A stretch of 64,000 nucleotides of DNA, from assembly GCA_003285105.1 (NCBI GenBank), contig CP030158.1, positions 248,001 to 312,000 on the forward strand, in the 5' to 3' direction. The notes below the pieces were generated by a model that saw only the letters and a list, made by a program, of their open reading frames with translations, was not told the origin of the DNA and searched no databases. Made by a program: the position numbers and the translations under genes. The stretch is from Roseithermus sacchariphilus (lineage in GTDB: Bacteria; Bacteroidota; Rhodothermia; Rhodothermales; MEBIC09517). How positions within the stretch are numbered: position 1 is the first letter of the stretch; each line of letters begins with the position of its first letter. Positions 52,303 to 62,131 of the stretch are shown here, one piece after another.

Positions 52303-53640
52303 TCAGCGCAGGCGGACGACGGTGTGGGAGGACGCCCGGCCGCCGGCCTGGAGGCGGCACAGGTAGGTGCCGGCCGGCAGCCCGGCGGCGTCGAAGGGCA
52401 CCTCGTGTCGCCCGGGGGGCTGCGGTCCGTCGACGAGGCGGGCCACCTCGCGGCCCAGCAGGTCGTAGACGGACAGCCGCACCGGCTGCGTCTCGGGGAG
52501 GAAGTAGGCAACGAGGGTGGCGCGGCCGAACGGGTTCGGGTAGGCGCCTTCGATCCGGGCCGTGGCGGGCAGGGCCTCGCCGCCCGGCGCGTAGGTGCTC
52601 AGGTCCTGGTAGCGACTGACCCAGCCGCCCAGCCAGAGCTCGCTGATGCGCTCGACCTCGCGGCCGCGGGCGTCGTAGGCATACCGGTGGCGGTCGTAGT
52701 TTTGCCAGAACGATGCGGTATGCGTCTGCCCGATGCGCTCCACGACGTGCCCGCGCGTGTCGATGGCATACTGCTCACGGGCCAGGTCGACCCACGTGCC
52801 GATCCAGTACTGCACGTGCTCCTCGACGAGGCGGCCGCGGGCGTCGTAGGTATACCGGCTGCGCCGGCAGTTCAGGCAGGGCACCCACTCCGAACCGCTC
52901 CAGACCTGCCGTATCCGCTCGACGGGCCGGTCGGCGTCGTTGTAGACGGTGTAGTCCCGCACCCGGCCCACCCAGTCGCTGCCGTTCCAGCGCAGCAGCC
53001 GGCGCTCGACGAGGTTGCCCCGTGCGTCATAGACGAGCCGGTCCGCCTCCTCGGGCTCCCACCGGCCGTCGATCCAGCGGTCGATCCGGCCCGTCTCGCG
53101 CCGGTCGTCCGGGCCGTAGGTGTTCTGCAGGCGCAGCACGGGGCTCCAGGCCCCGGCCGCCCATTGTTGCAGTTCCTGTTCGACGAGGTGGCCGCGCGCG
53201 TCGTAGGCCAGCAGGCTCCGTTCGAGGGGCTGCCAGGCGCCGTCGCTCCAGACCTGCGTGGTTTCCTCGATGCGCTGCCCGCGGGCATCGTGGACGAAGA
53301 CCTGGCGCTGCTGCGGCACCCAGGCCGTCGTATCCCATCGCTCCAGGACCCAGCCCTGCGGCACCCCGCCGGCGTCGTAGGCGAAGCGCACCCGCACCTC
53401 GTCCACCCAGCCTCCGTCCCGGCGTCCGCGGCGGAGGAACTCGATCAGCGGCCCCTCCTCGGCGGCCGAGGCCGGCACGAGGCCGTCGAGGGCCGTGTGG
53501 CGCAGCACGCCGCGCGCGGGCCGCTCCGTCTGCAGGAGCACCCCCGGCTCGGCCGTCGCCGGACGGGCGTGCTGGGCGCGGCCGGGCAGCACCACGGCCA
53601 GCAGCCCGCCGACCGCCAGGATGATCCGTAGCCAACGCAT
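52303..53640 (-). CDS. Secreted YD-like repeat protein with T9SS sorting domain
   Basis: This 445-residue protein has a signal peptide (to GRAQ, residue 23) and then about nine diverged repeats of 32-37 residues with the pattern YxYDARGRxVE...W...W. They resemble RHS/YD repeats but carry two regular Trp. The last 85 residues are a type IX sorting domain: AYPNPFGRATLVAYFLPE, VRLSVYDLLGREVARLVDG and AGLPAGTYLCRLQAGG. It should pass the outer membrane and stay at the surface or be released. The function is unknown. Confidence 0.82.
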   Translation of the reverse strand: MRWLRIILAVGGLLAVVLPGRAQHARPATAEPGVLLQTERPARGVLRHTALDGLVPASAAEEGPLIEFLRRGRRDGGWVDEVRVRFAYDAGGVPQGWVLERWDTTAWVPQQRQVFVHDARGQRIEETTQVWSDGAWQPLERSLLAYDARGHLVEQELQQWAAGAWSPVLRLQNTYGPDDRRETGRIDRWIDGRWEPEEADRLVYDARGNLVERRLLRWNGSDWVGRVRDYTVYNDADRPVERIRQVWSGSEWVPCLNCRRSRYTYDARGRLVEEHVQYWIGTWVDLAREQYAIDTRGHVVERIGQTHTASFWQNYDRHRYAYDARGREVERISELWLGGWVSRYQDLSTYAPGGEALPATARIEGAYPNPFGRATLVAYFLPETQPVRLSVYDLLGREVARLVDGPQPPGRHEVPFDAAGLPAGTYLCRLQAGGRASSHTVVRLR

Positions 53641-53667
53641 CGCGCTCCCTCGTCTGAGGCCCCGCTC

Positions 53668-55425
53668 CTACGCGACGACCTTCATCACGATCATGGTCAG
53701 GTCGTCGCTGAGCAGGGCCGGGTTCCCGGTAAAGGCCCGGAGGTCGGCCCGGACGGCTTCGAGGATGGCCTCGGCCGACTCCGTGCGGTGGGCCATCAGC
53801 CGGTCCCTCAGCCGCGCCTCGCCATACTCCTCCTCCTGCGGGCTCATCGCCTCCGTGACCCCGTCGGTGAACAGCGCCAGGACGTCTCCGGGGTGCAGGA
53901 AGACGCGCCCACGCTCGTAGGTGACTCCGCTCATCACCCCCAGCAGCAAGCCGCCCACGTCCAGCTCCTCCACCGACCCGTCGGCGCGGATGAGCATCGG
54001 CGGGTTGTGGCCGGCGTTGACGTAATCGAGGCGGCGATCCTGCGGATGATAGATGGCGTGGAAATAGGTGATGAACCGATCGTAGCCGGTGTTCCCGCAG
54101 ATGACGCGGTTGATGTGCGCCGTCGCCTCTTCGAGCGTCAGATCCATGGGGATGAGCACGTGGAGGCAGGCCTGCACGTTGGCCATCAGCAGCGCGGCGG
54201 GCACCCCCTTGCCGGTGACGTCGGCCACGGCGGCCAGCAAGCGCCCGTCCTCCAGGGCGATGACGTCGAAGTAGTCGCCGCCGACCTCGCGGCTGGGCAG
54301 CGCCAGCGCGGCCACCTCCAGGCCGGGTACGCTCGGGATCTCGCGCGGCAACAGCCCCTCCTGGATCTGCCGGGCCAGGCGCATCTCCTCCTCCAGCCGC
54401 TCCTTCTCGATCTGCTCTTCGACCAGGTACGCGTTCTGAATGGACACGAAGGCGAGGTTGCCGAGCGCCTGCAGAAACTCCAGGTCGCCCGGGGTATAGG
54501 GCCGGCCCGTCATCTTCGGCCCGAGGCAGAGCATCCCGCAATTCTCGCCATGATGCCGGATGGGCAGGGCCAGCACCAGCCCGCGCTGCTTGAGCTGCTG
54601 CCAGGCGGCGGCGGTCTCCTCGTCCTCATTCTGCAACAAGAGGGGGTCTTCCAGCTTGCACAGCCGGCGAATCAGATCCGGCTCCAGCGCGGGCTCGCGC
54701 AGACCCTTCGCCGCGACGACCTCGAAGTCGACCTCCGCCCCCTCCTGCTCCGAGGCGCCCTCGTCGGCCCGCGTACGCCGCAGCAGGAAGAGGTGCTTGC
54801 CCACGAGCATCTGCCCCATCAGCGCGAACGACAACAACTTGACGAGCCGGTCCCGGTCGACCGTCGCGTTGAACTCCTGCGAGAGGTCGAACAGGGTATT
54901 GAGTTCCTGGACGCGGGCGTCGAGGTCGCGGTTGGCCTGGCGCAGCTCCTGCACCATGAGGGAGTTCTGCACCGCCGCCGAGGACATGTGCACGAGCGAC
55001 TGGACGAACTCCAGCTCGCGTTCCTGGTAGGGCTCCCGGGTGGCTCTGGGGCCCAGCCCGATCACGCCGATGTGGCGCTGCGCCGTGGCAATCGGGATCA
55101 CCAGCCGGATGTTCATCTCCTGCAGCGGAAGGGGCACCTCATCGCCCTGCATCGGGTGCTCGCCGGCGGCCAGGTCCAGCGCGAGCCGGGCGCCGGGCTT
55201 CAGGCGGGGCAGGCCCTTGACCGTGGCCACGCGGTATGCCGTCTCCGGCGGGTCGTGGAGCAGCACCAGCCCGCGGGTCACGAGCAGCTTGCTCATGGCC
55301 GTGAGCAGCAGGTTGTTGAGCACGAACTCCAGATCGAGCGACGCACTCAGCAGGCGGCTCGTCTCGTAGAGGGCCCGCAGGTCGAAGCGCTCGGTGCGCT
55401 GTACGTGGTTGGTGGAGTCGGACAT
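53668..55425 (-). CDS. GAF-GAF-SpoIIE PP2C-type serine phosphatase
   Basis: This 585-residue cytoplasmic signalling protein has two GAF domains (about 15-160 and 185-345), a coiled linker (EKERLEEEMRLARQIQEGLLP) and a SpoIIE/RsbU PP2C domain (about 370-585). The metal-binding residues lie in GGDYFDVIAL, ADVTGKGVPAALLMA, FTDGVTEA and LSDDLTMIV. Such phosphatases usually act on STAS-domain anti-anti-sigma factors. No STAS or anti-sigma gene is adjacent. The start at 55425 is taken at MSDSTNHVQR. Confidence 0.9.
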   Translation of the reverse strand: MSDSTNHVQRTERFDLRALYETSRLLSASLDLEFVLNNLLLTAMSKLLVTRGLVLLHDPPETAYRVATVKGLPRLKPGARLALDLAAGEHPMQGDEVPLPLQEMNIRLVIPIATAQRHIGVIGLGPRATREPYQERELEFVQSLVHMSSAAVQNSLMVQELRQANRDLDARVQELNTLFDLSQEFNATVDRDRLVKLLSFALMGQMLVGKHLFLLRRTRADEGASEQEGAEVDFEVVAAKGLREPALEPDLIRRLCKLEDPLLLQNEDEETAAAWQQLKQRGLVLALPIRHHGENCGMLCLGPKMTGRPYTPGDLEFLQALGNLAFVSIQNAYLVEEQIEKERLEEEMRLARQIQEGLLPREIPSVPGLEVAALALPSREVGGDYFDVIALEDGRLLAAVADVTGKGVPAALLMANVQACLHVLIPMDLTLEEATAHINRVICGNTGYDRFITYFHAIYHPQDRRLDYVNAGHNPPMLIRADGSVEELDVGGLLLGVMSGVTYERGRVFLHPGDVLALFTDGVTEAMSPQEEEYGEARLRDRLMAHRTESAEAILEAVRADLRAFTGNPALLSDDLTMIVMKVVA

Positions 55426-55549
55426 CTCGGGAGCGCCGGAGCAGCGGGAAAGGGACCGGAGCGGCCGGAACCGGGCCGGGGCGGCAGGGCCATGGGCCGC
55501 GCGCGGAGCCGCGCGGGACGCTACAACATCGGCAATCCTGCGGCGAAAG

Positions 55550-56035
55550 TCACAGGTGGACGACCTCGGCCCGTTCCGGCCGGCCGTCGGCCAAGTGCAG
55601 GCGCACGCACGTCTGGACCTGGTGGAACCCCTGACGCCCGGCCGCGCCGGGGTTGAGGTAGAGCATCCCGCCCAGGGCTTCCACCCGCTCGATGCGCAGG
55701 ATGTGGCTGTGCCCACAGATGAACACATCCGGCGGATCCGCCCGCAGCGCCGGGCCGATGCCCCGGGCCCATCGCCCCGGCCGGCCGCCGATGTGCGTCA
55801 TCCAGAAGCGGCACCCGTCGATCTCGAAGCGCTGGTGCTCGGGCACCCGCCGGCGCAGCACCGCACCGTCGATGTTGCCCCAGACGGCCCGCGTCGGGGC
55901 CAGCGCTTCGAGCCGGTCCAGCACCTCCGGCGGGCCGATGTCGCCCGCGTGCAGGATCAGGTCGACGTCGGCCAGGTACGTCGGCAGATCGGGGTGGAGG
56001 TAGCCGTGCGTGTCGGACAGGATACCGAGGATCAT
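55550..56035 (-). CDS. YfcE/MJ0936-type phosphodiesterase
   Basis: This 161-residue calcineurin-like phosphoesterase has all metal motifs: GILSDTHG at the N-terminus, ILHAGDIG, WGNID (GNxD), MTHIGG and CGHSHIL. Length and order match small YfcE-type phosphodiesterases. The physiological substrate is unknown. It starts at 56035, 4 bases before the stop of the upstream beta-barrel gene, so the two genes may share a transcript. Confidence 0.92.
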   Translation of the reverse strand: MILGILSDTHGYLHPDLPTYLADVDLILHAGDIGPPEVLDRLEALAPTRAVWGNIDGAVLRRRVPEHQRFEIDGCRFWMTHIGGRPGRWARGIGPALRADPPDVFICGHSHILRIERVEALGGMLYLNPGAAGRQGFHQVQTCVRLHLADGRPERAEVVHL

Positions 56036-56039
56036 CCGC

Positions 56040-57068
56040 TCAGCGCAGCGTAAACCGGAAGCCCAGTTGGAGCCGCGCCTCCTGTCCGGCGGCATGGCGG
56101 GGCGCCCATTGCTGCAGCGGCACGCCCATGAAGGGAGAGAGGCGGTAGCTCGGGCGGTTGAACTGCAACCCCGTCCGCAGCCAGAAGGCCCCGCCCCGGT
56201 ACGTCGACGTCATGGACGCCGGCGCCGTATCCTCCGCGGCATCCTCCGCGGCATCCTCCGCGCCCGCCTTGCCGGCCGCCTCCGCGTCGCGGCGGAGGTC
56301 CGTCTCGATGAGCTCGTACTGCCCGCCCTGTACCTGGAAGACCAGAAAGACGTTGCTGCCGGCCGGGTCGAAGTGGACGTTGTAGCCCAGCGCCAGGTTC
56401 AGCTCTGCCCCCAGCGCCCGCGTGTACCGCACGTCGAAGCGCGGCCCCTCGTCGGCGGCCCCGGACGGAAGCGGCTGCGCGGTGACGTCGCGCGGAACCC
56501 ACTGCTCGTAGCCCATCCGCACCCGGCGCACGCCCAGGACGAAGTCGTTCGAGAAGACGGGCGAGAGGTACGAGGTCGAGATGAACGCCAGGTCGAGCTG
56601 CGGGAAGCCGACGCGGCCGTCCGAGGAGGGGTCGACAGCGAGGCGGACGGCGATGCAGTCCTCGTTTTCGACGCAGTCGTAATACTTCAGCACGAGCCAG
56701 CTCACCGAGAGCGTGCGCCCCGTGTTGCCGGCCGACGCATCGACGATGGCGCTGAGGTCGATCTGCGAGGAGAGCTGATAGTCGAACCGGAGGCTCAGGC
56801 CGAGCGGGTCCGGGTTGGCCCGGCGCAGGCCGTCGTTCTGCACCGTACCGGCGGCACGGTACGAGATCTCGGCGGTGAGGGCATAGCCGTCGAAGAACGT
56901 CCGCCGCGCCGTCTCGCCCTGGTAGAAGGGGTCGTAGACCCGGAAGGGGCGCTGCGCGGCGGCCTCTCCGGCCGGGCTCAGGACGGCGGCCAGCGTGACG
57001 AGGCCGCCGAGCCAGGTGATCAGGCGCGGAGCCGGCCACGCGGCGTCGGTGTGCGTCAGCAAGCTCAT
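56040..57068 (-). CDS. Probable outer-membrane beta-barrel protein
   Basis: This 342-residue protein has a signal peptide (cleavage after AAAQ near residue 39), alternating amphipathic strands through the chain and a C-terminal strand ending FRFTLR. An Ala/Glu/Asp-rich insert near 275-295 is made of a short imperfect repeat (AEDAAEDAAEDT). It is likely an integral outer-membrane protein. I recognise no named family. ATG at 57068 is preferred to the longer frame because it starts the signal peptide. Confidence 0.65.
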   Translation of the reverse strand: MSLLTHTDAAWPAPRLITWLGGLVTLAAVLSPAGEAAAQRPFRVYDPFYQGETARRTFFDGYALTAEISYRAAGTVQNDGLRRANPDPLGLSLRFDYQLSSQIDLSAIVDASAGNTGRTLSVSWLVLKYYDCVENEDCIAVRLAVDPSSDGRVGFPQLDLAFISTSYLSPVFSNDFVLGVRRVRMGYEQWVPRDVTAQPLPSGAADEGPRFDVRYTRALGAELNLALGYNVHFDPAGSNVFLVFQVQGGQYELIETDLRRDAEAAGKAGAEDAAEDAAEDTAPASMTSTYRGGAFWLRTGLQFNRPSYRLSPFMGVPLQQWAPRHAAGQEARLQLGFRFTLR

Positions 57069-57175
57069 GGGATGGGATCTCCTGCGGTTCGCGCCCCTGC
57101 AACCCGGTGCCGGGCACCCTGGCCCGCTCCCGGCTGCGACCGCATTCGGAGGCCGCGAACGCCTCTGATACCCGG

Positions 57176-57862
57176 CTAGAGGACCAACGTTTCCCCCGGC
57201 GCCAGAACGGCCGGCTCGAATCCGGCCTGCTCCATGCGCCGGGCCCAGGCCGCCGTGTCGACCTGGATCAGGGGGAAGGTGTTGTAGTGCAACGGCACGA
57301 CCCGCTTCGGCCGGAGCATCTGCGCGGCACGGACGGACTCCTCCGGCCCCATCGTGAAGCAATCGCCCACCGGCATCAGGCACAGGTCGATGTCATGATC
57401 CTCGCCGTACCAGGCCATCTCGGCGAAGGGGGCGGTGTCTCCGGTGTTGTAGAGGCAGCGACCTTCGAGGTGGAGGATGTAGCCGGCCGGGAAGCCCCCG
57501 TAGGTGCCGTCCGGGAAGGAGGAGGAATGCCGGGCATAGGTCATGAACACGCGGCCCCAGTCGAACGTCCACCACCCGCCGATGTTGAGCGGCTGCACGT
57601 TGTCGTGACCGTGCCGGCGGCTGATGTACTGGGTGATCTCGTAGATGCCGACGACCTGCGCGCCGGTGCGCTGCGCGATGTCGACCGTATCGCCCCAGTG
57701 ATCGCCGTGGGCGTGGGTCAGCAGGATCACATCCGGCTCGAGGTCGGCCGCCGTCACGATGCCTTCCGTGTGCGGGTTGCCGGTGATGAACGGATCGAAC
57801 AGCAACGTCGTGCCGTTCGTCTCGATCTGAAAGGCGGAATGGCCGAAGTACGTCAGCTTCAT
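57176..57862 (-). CDS. UPF0173 metal-dependent hydrolase (MBL fold)
   Basis: This 228-residue protein matches the UPF0173 family: KLTYFGHSAFQIETNG at the start, FDPFITGNP, LLTHAHGDHWGDTV (metal site) and TGDTAPFAEMAWYG, ending VVPLHYNTFPLIQVD. The length is typical. No substrate is established for the family. The preceding sequence contains two copies of cacccgttccc 17 bases apart. Confidence 0.9.
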   Translation of the reverse strand: MKLTYFGHSAFQIETNGTTLLFDPFITGNPHTEGIVTAADLEPDVILLTHAHGDHWGDTVDIAQRTGAQVVGIYEITQYISRRHGHDNVQPLNIGGWWTFDWGRVFMTYARHSSSFPDGTYGGFPAGYILHLEGRCLYNTGDTAPFAEMAWYGEDHDIDLCLMPVGDCFTMGPEESVRAAQMLRPKRVVPLHYNTFPLIQVDTAAWARRMEQAGFEPAVLAPGETLVL

Positions 57863-58001
57863 GGCGCGTCGGGAACGGGTGAATCCGGGGAACGGGTGGA
57901 GCGCCGGCGGCCGAGGCGGCGTGCCGGCCCCTCCAAGGTAATCGTCCACATGCAGGGAGGAAAGCCCGCCGGCGCCCCGCCGGCGCCCCGCCGCCCGGGG
58001 C

Positions 58002-60053
58002 TCAGCGGCTGGCCACGCGGTAGAGCCAGAGGCCGAAGAGCAGGAAAGCCGCCACGCCGAAGGCCTCCGTCAGGCCCACCAGGCCCTCCGGCATGAGCCG
58101 CAGCACGTCGGTGTCCTGCGCGGCGGCGAAGGGGATGGCCAGCAGGATGCCGACGAGCGCCTCGCCGGTGATGAGGCCCGAGGCGAAGAGCAGCCCGTGC
58201 CGGCCCGCCTTCTGCCGCACCTCGGGCGGCGCGCCCTGCCGCCGGAGCGTGCGCCCGGCGAAGAACGCCACGAGCCCGCCGGCAAAGATCGGCACGGACA
58301 GCTCCAGCGGCAGGTAGATGCCGACGGCCACGGCCAGCACCGGCATCCGAAAGGTCGCGCCGCGCGCCGCCAGCACCCGGTCGGCGGCGATGATGGCGAC
58401 GGCGATGAGCGCGCCGATGAGCACCATGTCCCACGGCAGGCCGCCCCGCAGCACCCCGTCGGCCACCGAGCTCATCAGCGTCGCCTGCGGCGCCTGGAGC
58501 GCTTCGGAGAGGTCCATCCCCTCCCGCGGGAGCACCGTGCCGAGGCCGTAGGCGCTGAAGAGCAGCTGCAGGATCGGGGCGATCGCCAGCGCCGCCGCCG
58601 CCACGCCGACGACCTGCATGATCTGCTGCTTGTACGGCGTCGCCCCGACGATCTGCCCGGCCTTGAGGTCCTGCATGTTGTCGCCCGCGATGGCCGCCGC
58701 ACAGCAGACCACCGCCCCCACGAGGATGGCCGTCGCCGCCGCGGCGGTCGCCCGCGTGGTATCCACCACGAAGTCGATCTCCGCACCGAGCAGCGCGAGC
58801 AGGATCAGCGAAATGGTCAGCACCGTGGCGATGGTCACGCCGGAGATCGGGTTGTTCGACGAGCCCACGAGCCCGGCCATGTACCCGGCCACCGAGGCAA
58901 ACAGAAAGCCCGCCACCAGGGCAAAGACGACGCCGAAGACGACGGTCGCCCCGTAGAGCCCGTCCGAGATGCCGAGGGTGTCCTGGTCGACGACGAACAG
59001 GAAGACGATGAAGATCGGGATGGCCATGGCGACGGTCCCGGCCAGCACGAGGGTGATGGGCGTGTCCTGCTCGGTACGCGGCACGTCGACCGCCTTCCCG
59101 GACCGGGCCGCCCGCACGGCTGCCAGGGAGGAGCGCACCCCGTCGCGGATCGGCCGGACGAGCGAGACGAGCGCCCACACCCCGCCGACGGCCATCGCCC
59201 CGACGCCCAGGTAGCGGATCTCTCCGCTCCACACGGCCAGCGCGGCCGCGTAGCCCTCGGCCTCGCCGACGATCTGCGCCAGCGAGGCCGGGTCGGCCAG
59301 GGCCATGTAGATCGGAATGCCGAACACCCAGGAGATGACCCCACCGGCAAAGACGAGCGTGGCGATGTTGAGCCCGACGATGTAGCCCACGGCCAGCAGC
59401 GCCACGCCCAGGTCGCTCCCGAAGCCGAAGACCGACCGCCCCACCTGCATCGACGTATCCACCGCCGAGGCGACGGCCTTGAAGCCGGTCTGGCACAGCT
59501 TCAGCAGCGCTCCGGCCACGCCGGCCAGGGCAATGTACTTCGCCCCCTCGCCGCCTTCGGTGCCGGCCTTGAGCACCTCGCCGGTAGCCACGCCCTCGGG
59601 AAACGTCAGCCCCGCCTCCAGGATGAGCGCCCGCCGCAGCGGAATGGTGAACAGCACGCCGAGCACCCCGCCACAGAGCGCCACCGCCATCGTCGGCAGG
59701 AATTCGAAGCCCTGCCAGTACTGAAGCATGATGAGCGCGGGCAACGTGAAGATGACGCCGGCCGCCAGACTCTCACCGGCCGAGGCCGACGTCTGCACGA
59801 TGTTGTTCTCCAGGATGTTCGACGTCCGAAACAGCCGCAGGATCGCCATGGAGATGACCGCCGCCGGGATCGAGGCGGAAACGGTCATGCCCACCTTCAG
59901 GCCCAGGTAGGCGTTGGCCCCGGCCAGCACGGCGGAGAGGAGTACGCCCAGCACGACGGCCTTCGCCGTGATCTCCGGCAGCGTCTGCGAAGCGGGAATG
60001 TAGGGCGTGAAGGAAGCGTCCGGCGTGTCGAGGTCCATGCGTGGGGGCTCCAT
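58002..60053 (-). CDS. OPT family oligopeptide transporter
   Basis: This 683-residue polytopic membrane protein (about 16 helices) belongs to the prokaryotic OPT family. Signature stretches include YLGLKVGMTVSASIPAAVIS near residue 55, NIVQTSASAGESLAAGVIFT, and LTFPEGVATGEVLKAG, with NNPISGVTIATVL and AGDNMQDLKAGQIVGATP in the middle. Family members carry peptides or metal chelates by proton symport. An ATG at 60038 is an alternative start. It stands alone in operon terms, downstream of the LamG/T9SS gene. Confidence 0.92.
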   Translation of the reverse strand: MEPPRMDLDTPDASFTPYIPASQTLPEITAKAVVLGVLLSAVLAGANAYLGLKVGMTVSASIPAAVISMAILRLFRTSNILENNIVQTSASAGESLAAGVIFTLPALIMLQYWQGFEFLPTMAVALCGGVLGVLFTIPLRRALILEAGLTFPEGVATGEVLKAGTEGGEGAKYIALAGVAGALLKLCQTGFKAVASAVDTSMQVGRSVFGFGSDLGVALLAVGYIVGLNIATLVFAGGVISWVFGIPIYMALADPASLAQIVGEAEGYAAALAVWSGEIRYLGVGAMAVGGVWALVSLVRPIRDGVRSSLAAVRAARSGKAVDVPRTEQDTPITLVLAGTVAMAIPIFIVFLFVVDQDTLGISDGLYGATVVFGVVFALVAGFLFASVAGYMAGLVGSSNNPISGVTIATVLTISLILLALLGAEIDFVVDTTRATAAAATAILVGAVVCCAAAIAGDNMQDLKAGQIVGATPYKQQIMQVVGVAAAALAIAPILQLLFSAYGLGTVLPREGMDLSEALQAPQATLMSSVADGVLRGGLPWDMVLIGALIAVAIIAADRVLAARGATFRMPVLAVAVGIYLPLELSVPIFAGGLVAFFAGRTLRRQGAPPEVRQKAGRHGLLFASGLITGEALVGILLAIPFAAAQDTDVLRLMPEGLVGLTEAFGVAAFLLFGLWLYRVASR

Positions 60054-60129
60054 GGGTGAGAGAGGAAACGAGGCGGGTCGTGGCGTCGGGCGCGGGGTGC
60101 GGCCCACGTATGCGGGGCCGGCCGGGCGA

Positions 60130-61899
60130 TCACTTTGCCAGCATGATCTTGTGCGTGGTGCTCCCCGTGGCCGTGCGCACGCGCACCAGGTAAGGCCCGC
60201 TGGGCAGGTCGGCCCCGTCGAAGACGACCTGGTAGCGGCCGGGCTCGCGGTAGGCATCGACGAGCTGGGCCACCTGCTGCCCGGCGAGGTTGGTCACGGT
60301 GATCTGCACGTGCTGCCCCTCCTCTACCTCGTAGGCAATCGTGGTGACCGGGTTGAAGGGGTTGGGATACGCGCTCAGATGCACGGCCGGCGCCGACCGT
60401 GCGGCGGCCTCGGCCGCTCCCAGGCCGACCTTGACGATGCTGGACGTGCGCTCGACCCCGCCCTCGAAGCGCTGGCGCACCCGGTAGTAGGCCACCGGCC
60501 CGTCCACGTCGGCATCGCGGTACACGAACCGTCCGGCCTCCCCGCCGGCGGTCCTGCCGGCGACCCCTCCGGCCTCCCCGCCGGAGCCGGCCTCGACCTC
60601 CGCGACCACCTCGAAGGCGATGCCGTCGGCCGATCGCTCGACGAAGAACGCCGTCGTCCGGGGATCCGCCGACGTCCAGGTGACGACTACGGCGCCGTCC
60701 TCGGGCACGGCCTGCACGCGGCGGACGGGCTGGTAGAAGGCCAGGTCGGACGGCACCCGCCGGAGCCCGGCGGCCGGCTGCGCCAGCACGTCGGCGGGCA
60801 CCGGCTCTTCGAAGCCGAGCGTGAGGCGCCGCGAATCGGACGGGGCGGCAGGGCGGGTAGTGCCCAGCGGCTGGCGCATCGTCTGCCGCAGGACGTCGGC
60901 GGGGCGCGCTTCCGGCCAGAAGCGCACCTCGTCCAGCAGCCCCGTGTAGTGCAGCGCAGGGGCCGCGGCCGCCTCCGGGCCGTCCTGCGGCCGGCCACCC
61001 AGCCCGACGACGGCGGGCATCTCCACCGGCAGGGGGGTCGTTTCGTAGAGCGAGTCGGCCGCCGTTCCGTCCAGGTAGAGCCGGGTCCACCCGGCATCCG
61101 GGTCGTGCGTGAGCGCCACGTGGTGCCAGCGGCCGTCGGCCACGGGCCGGTGCGCGGTCATCGCCTGGTGCCGGCCGGGCCGCCCGCGGTAGAAGTACAG
61201 GCGCCCGTCGGGGCCGACCATGAACTCGAAGGGGTACGGCCGCTGCTCGTCACCGTCCCAGGCCGAGAGGATCACCTCATCCAGCCCCGTCGTGCGCATC
61301 CAGAACTCGATCGTGTGGGGAGCGCGAGGGCCGAGGTCGGGCAGGGCCTGCCGGCGCAGCCCCAGCGGCCGTCGTGCGGCGCGCTCGAACGACAGCACCC
61401 GGTTCTCCGAGCGCGGCTCCGGGACGGCCACCCGGACCGCGCCGTCCAGTTGCAGGTCGGTCTGTTCCTCGATCCGGGGCGCCGGTTCGTTCGGCGCCCG
61501 CGTGAACGGCGTCACCCGCCACCGGGCCGGCCCCGGCGCGGCTCCGGCCTGCACCTGCAGCACGACGTCGTAGGTCGTCCGCAGCGCCCGGTCCGGCAGG
61601 ACGACGTAGCGGTTGACGCCCTCGGCCAGGCGATGCGTCCGGGCCGGCTCCGGCACGTACCCGTTCCGCAACAGCCGCACCCGCCGCAGCGCCCATCCCT
61701 CCGGCAGATCCACGAACAGCCCGTCACAGGCATACCGGCCGTCCCACGTGGCGAACAGGTTCACAACCTGCTGCGGCTCCAGGTGGTCGGGCGCCGCCAC
61801 CTCGCGGAACTGCGCCGGCGCCGGCACCGCGGCCGACAGCGCCAGCAGCAACGCGCCCGCGACGCGGACCCACGTACGCCGTGGGATCGTCCTGTCCAT
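60130..61899 (-). CDS. Secreted LamG-like protein with T9SS sorting domain
   Basis: This 589-residue protein has a signal peptide (to APAQ, residue 30) and an N-terminal beta domain. A LamG/concanavalin-like domain follows (about 190-330), with IEFWMRTTGLDEVILSAW, WHHVALTHDP and LHYTGLLDEVRFW. Then come a fibronectin-like stretch (TSADPRTTAFFVERSADG) with a Gly/Glu/Ala linker, and a type IX sorting domain (about 505-589: AYPNPFNPVTTIAYEV, ending HKIMLAK). It is probably a surface glycan-binding or adhesive protein. Confidence 0.87.
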   Translation of the reverse strand: MDRTIPRRTWVRVAGALLLALSAAVPAPAQFREVAAPDHLEPQQVVNLFATWDGRYACDGLFVDLPEGWALRRVRLLRNGYVPEPARTHRLAEGVNRYVVLPDRALRTTYDVVLQVQAGAAPGPARWRVTPFTRAPNEPAPRIEEQTDLQLDGAVRVAVPEPRSENRVLSFERAARRPLGLRRQALPDLGPRAPHTIEFWMRTTGLDEVILSAWDGDEQRPYPFEFMVGPDGRLYFYRGRPGRHQAMTAHRPVADGRWHHVALTHDPDAGWTRLYLDGTAADSLYETTPLPVEMPAVVGLGGRPQDGPEAAAAPALHYTGLLDEVRFWPEARPADVLRQTMRQPLGTTRPAAPSDSRRLTLGFEEPVPADVLAQPAAGLRRVPSDLAFYQPVRRVQAVPEDGAVVVTWTSADPRTTAFFVERSADGIAFEVVAEVEAGSGGEAGGVAGRTAGGEAGRFVYRDADVDGPVAYYRVRQRFEGGVERTSSIVKVGLGAAEAAARSAPAVHLSAYPNPFNPVTTIAYEVEEGQHVQITVTNLAGQQVAQLVDAYREPGRYQVVFDGADLPSGPYLVRVRTATGSTTHKIMLAK

Positions 61900-62131
61900 C
61901 CAGAGAACCTGTGAACGGTGACTCGATACGCACAGAGAGACGCTGCGGGTCTCAGGGCCCCCCCGGCCGGTGGGACAGACCGGGGCGGCATGGACCGAAA
62001 AAGATAGCCGCCGCCTCCCGGTGAGTCAATCGGATGCGCCGGGCGCAGGGAGCGGAGCACCGTCCGGAAGGGCGATGGCGGGTTCGTTACGCGGTGTCCC
62101 GTCACCCCCCCTCGCCCCTCGGGCCGTCGCG

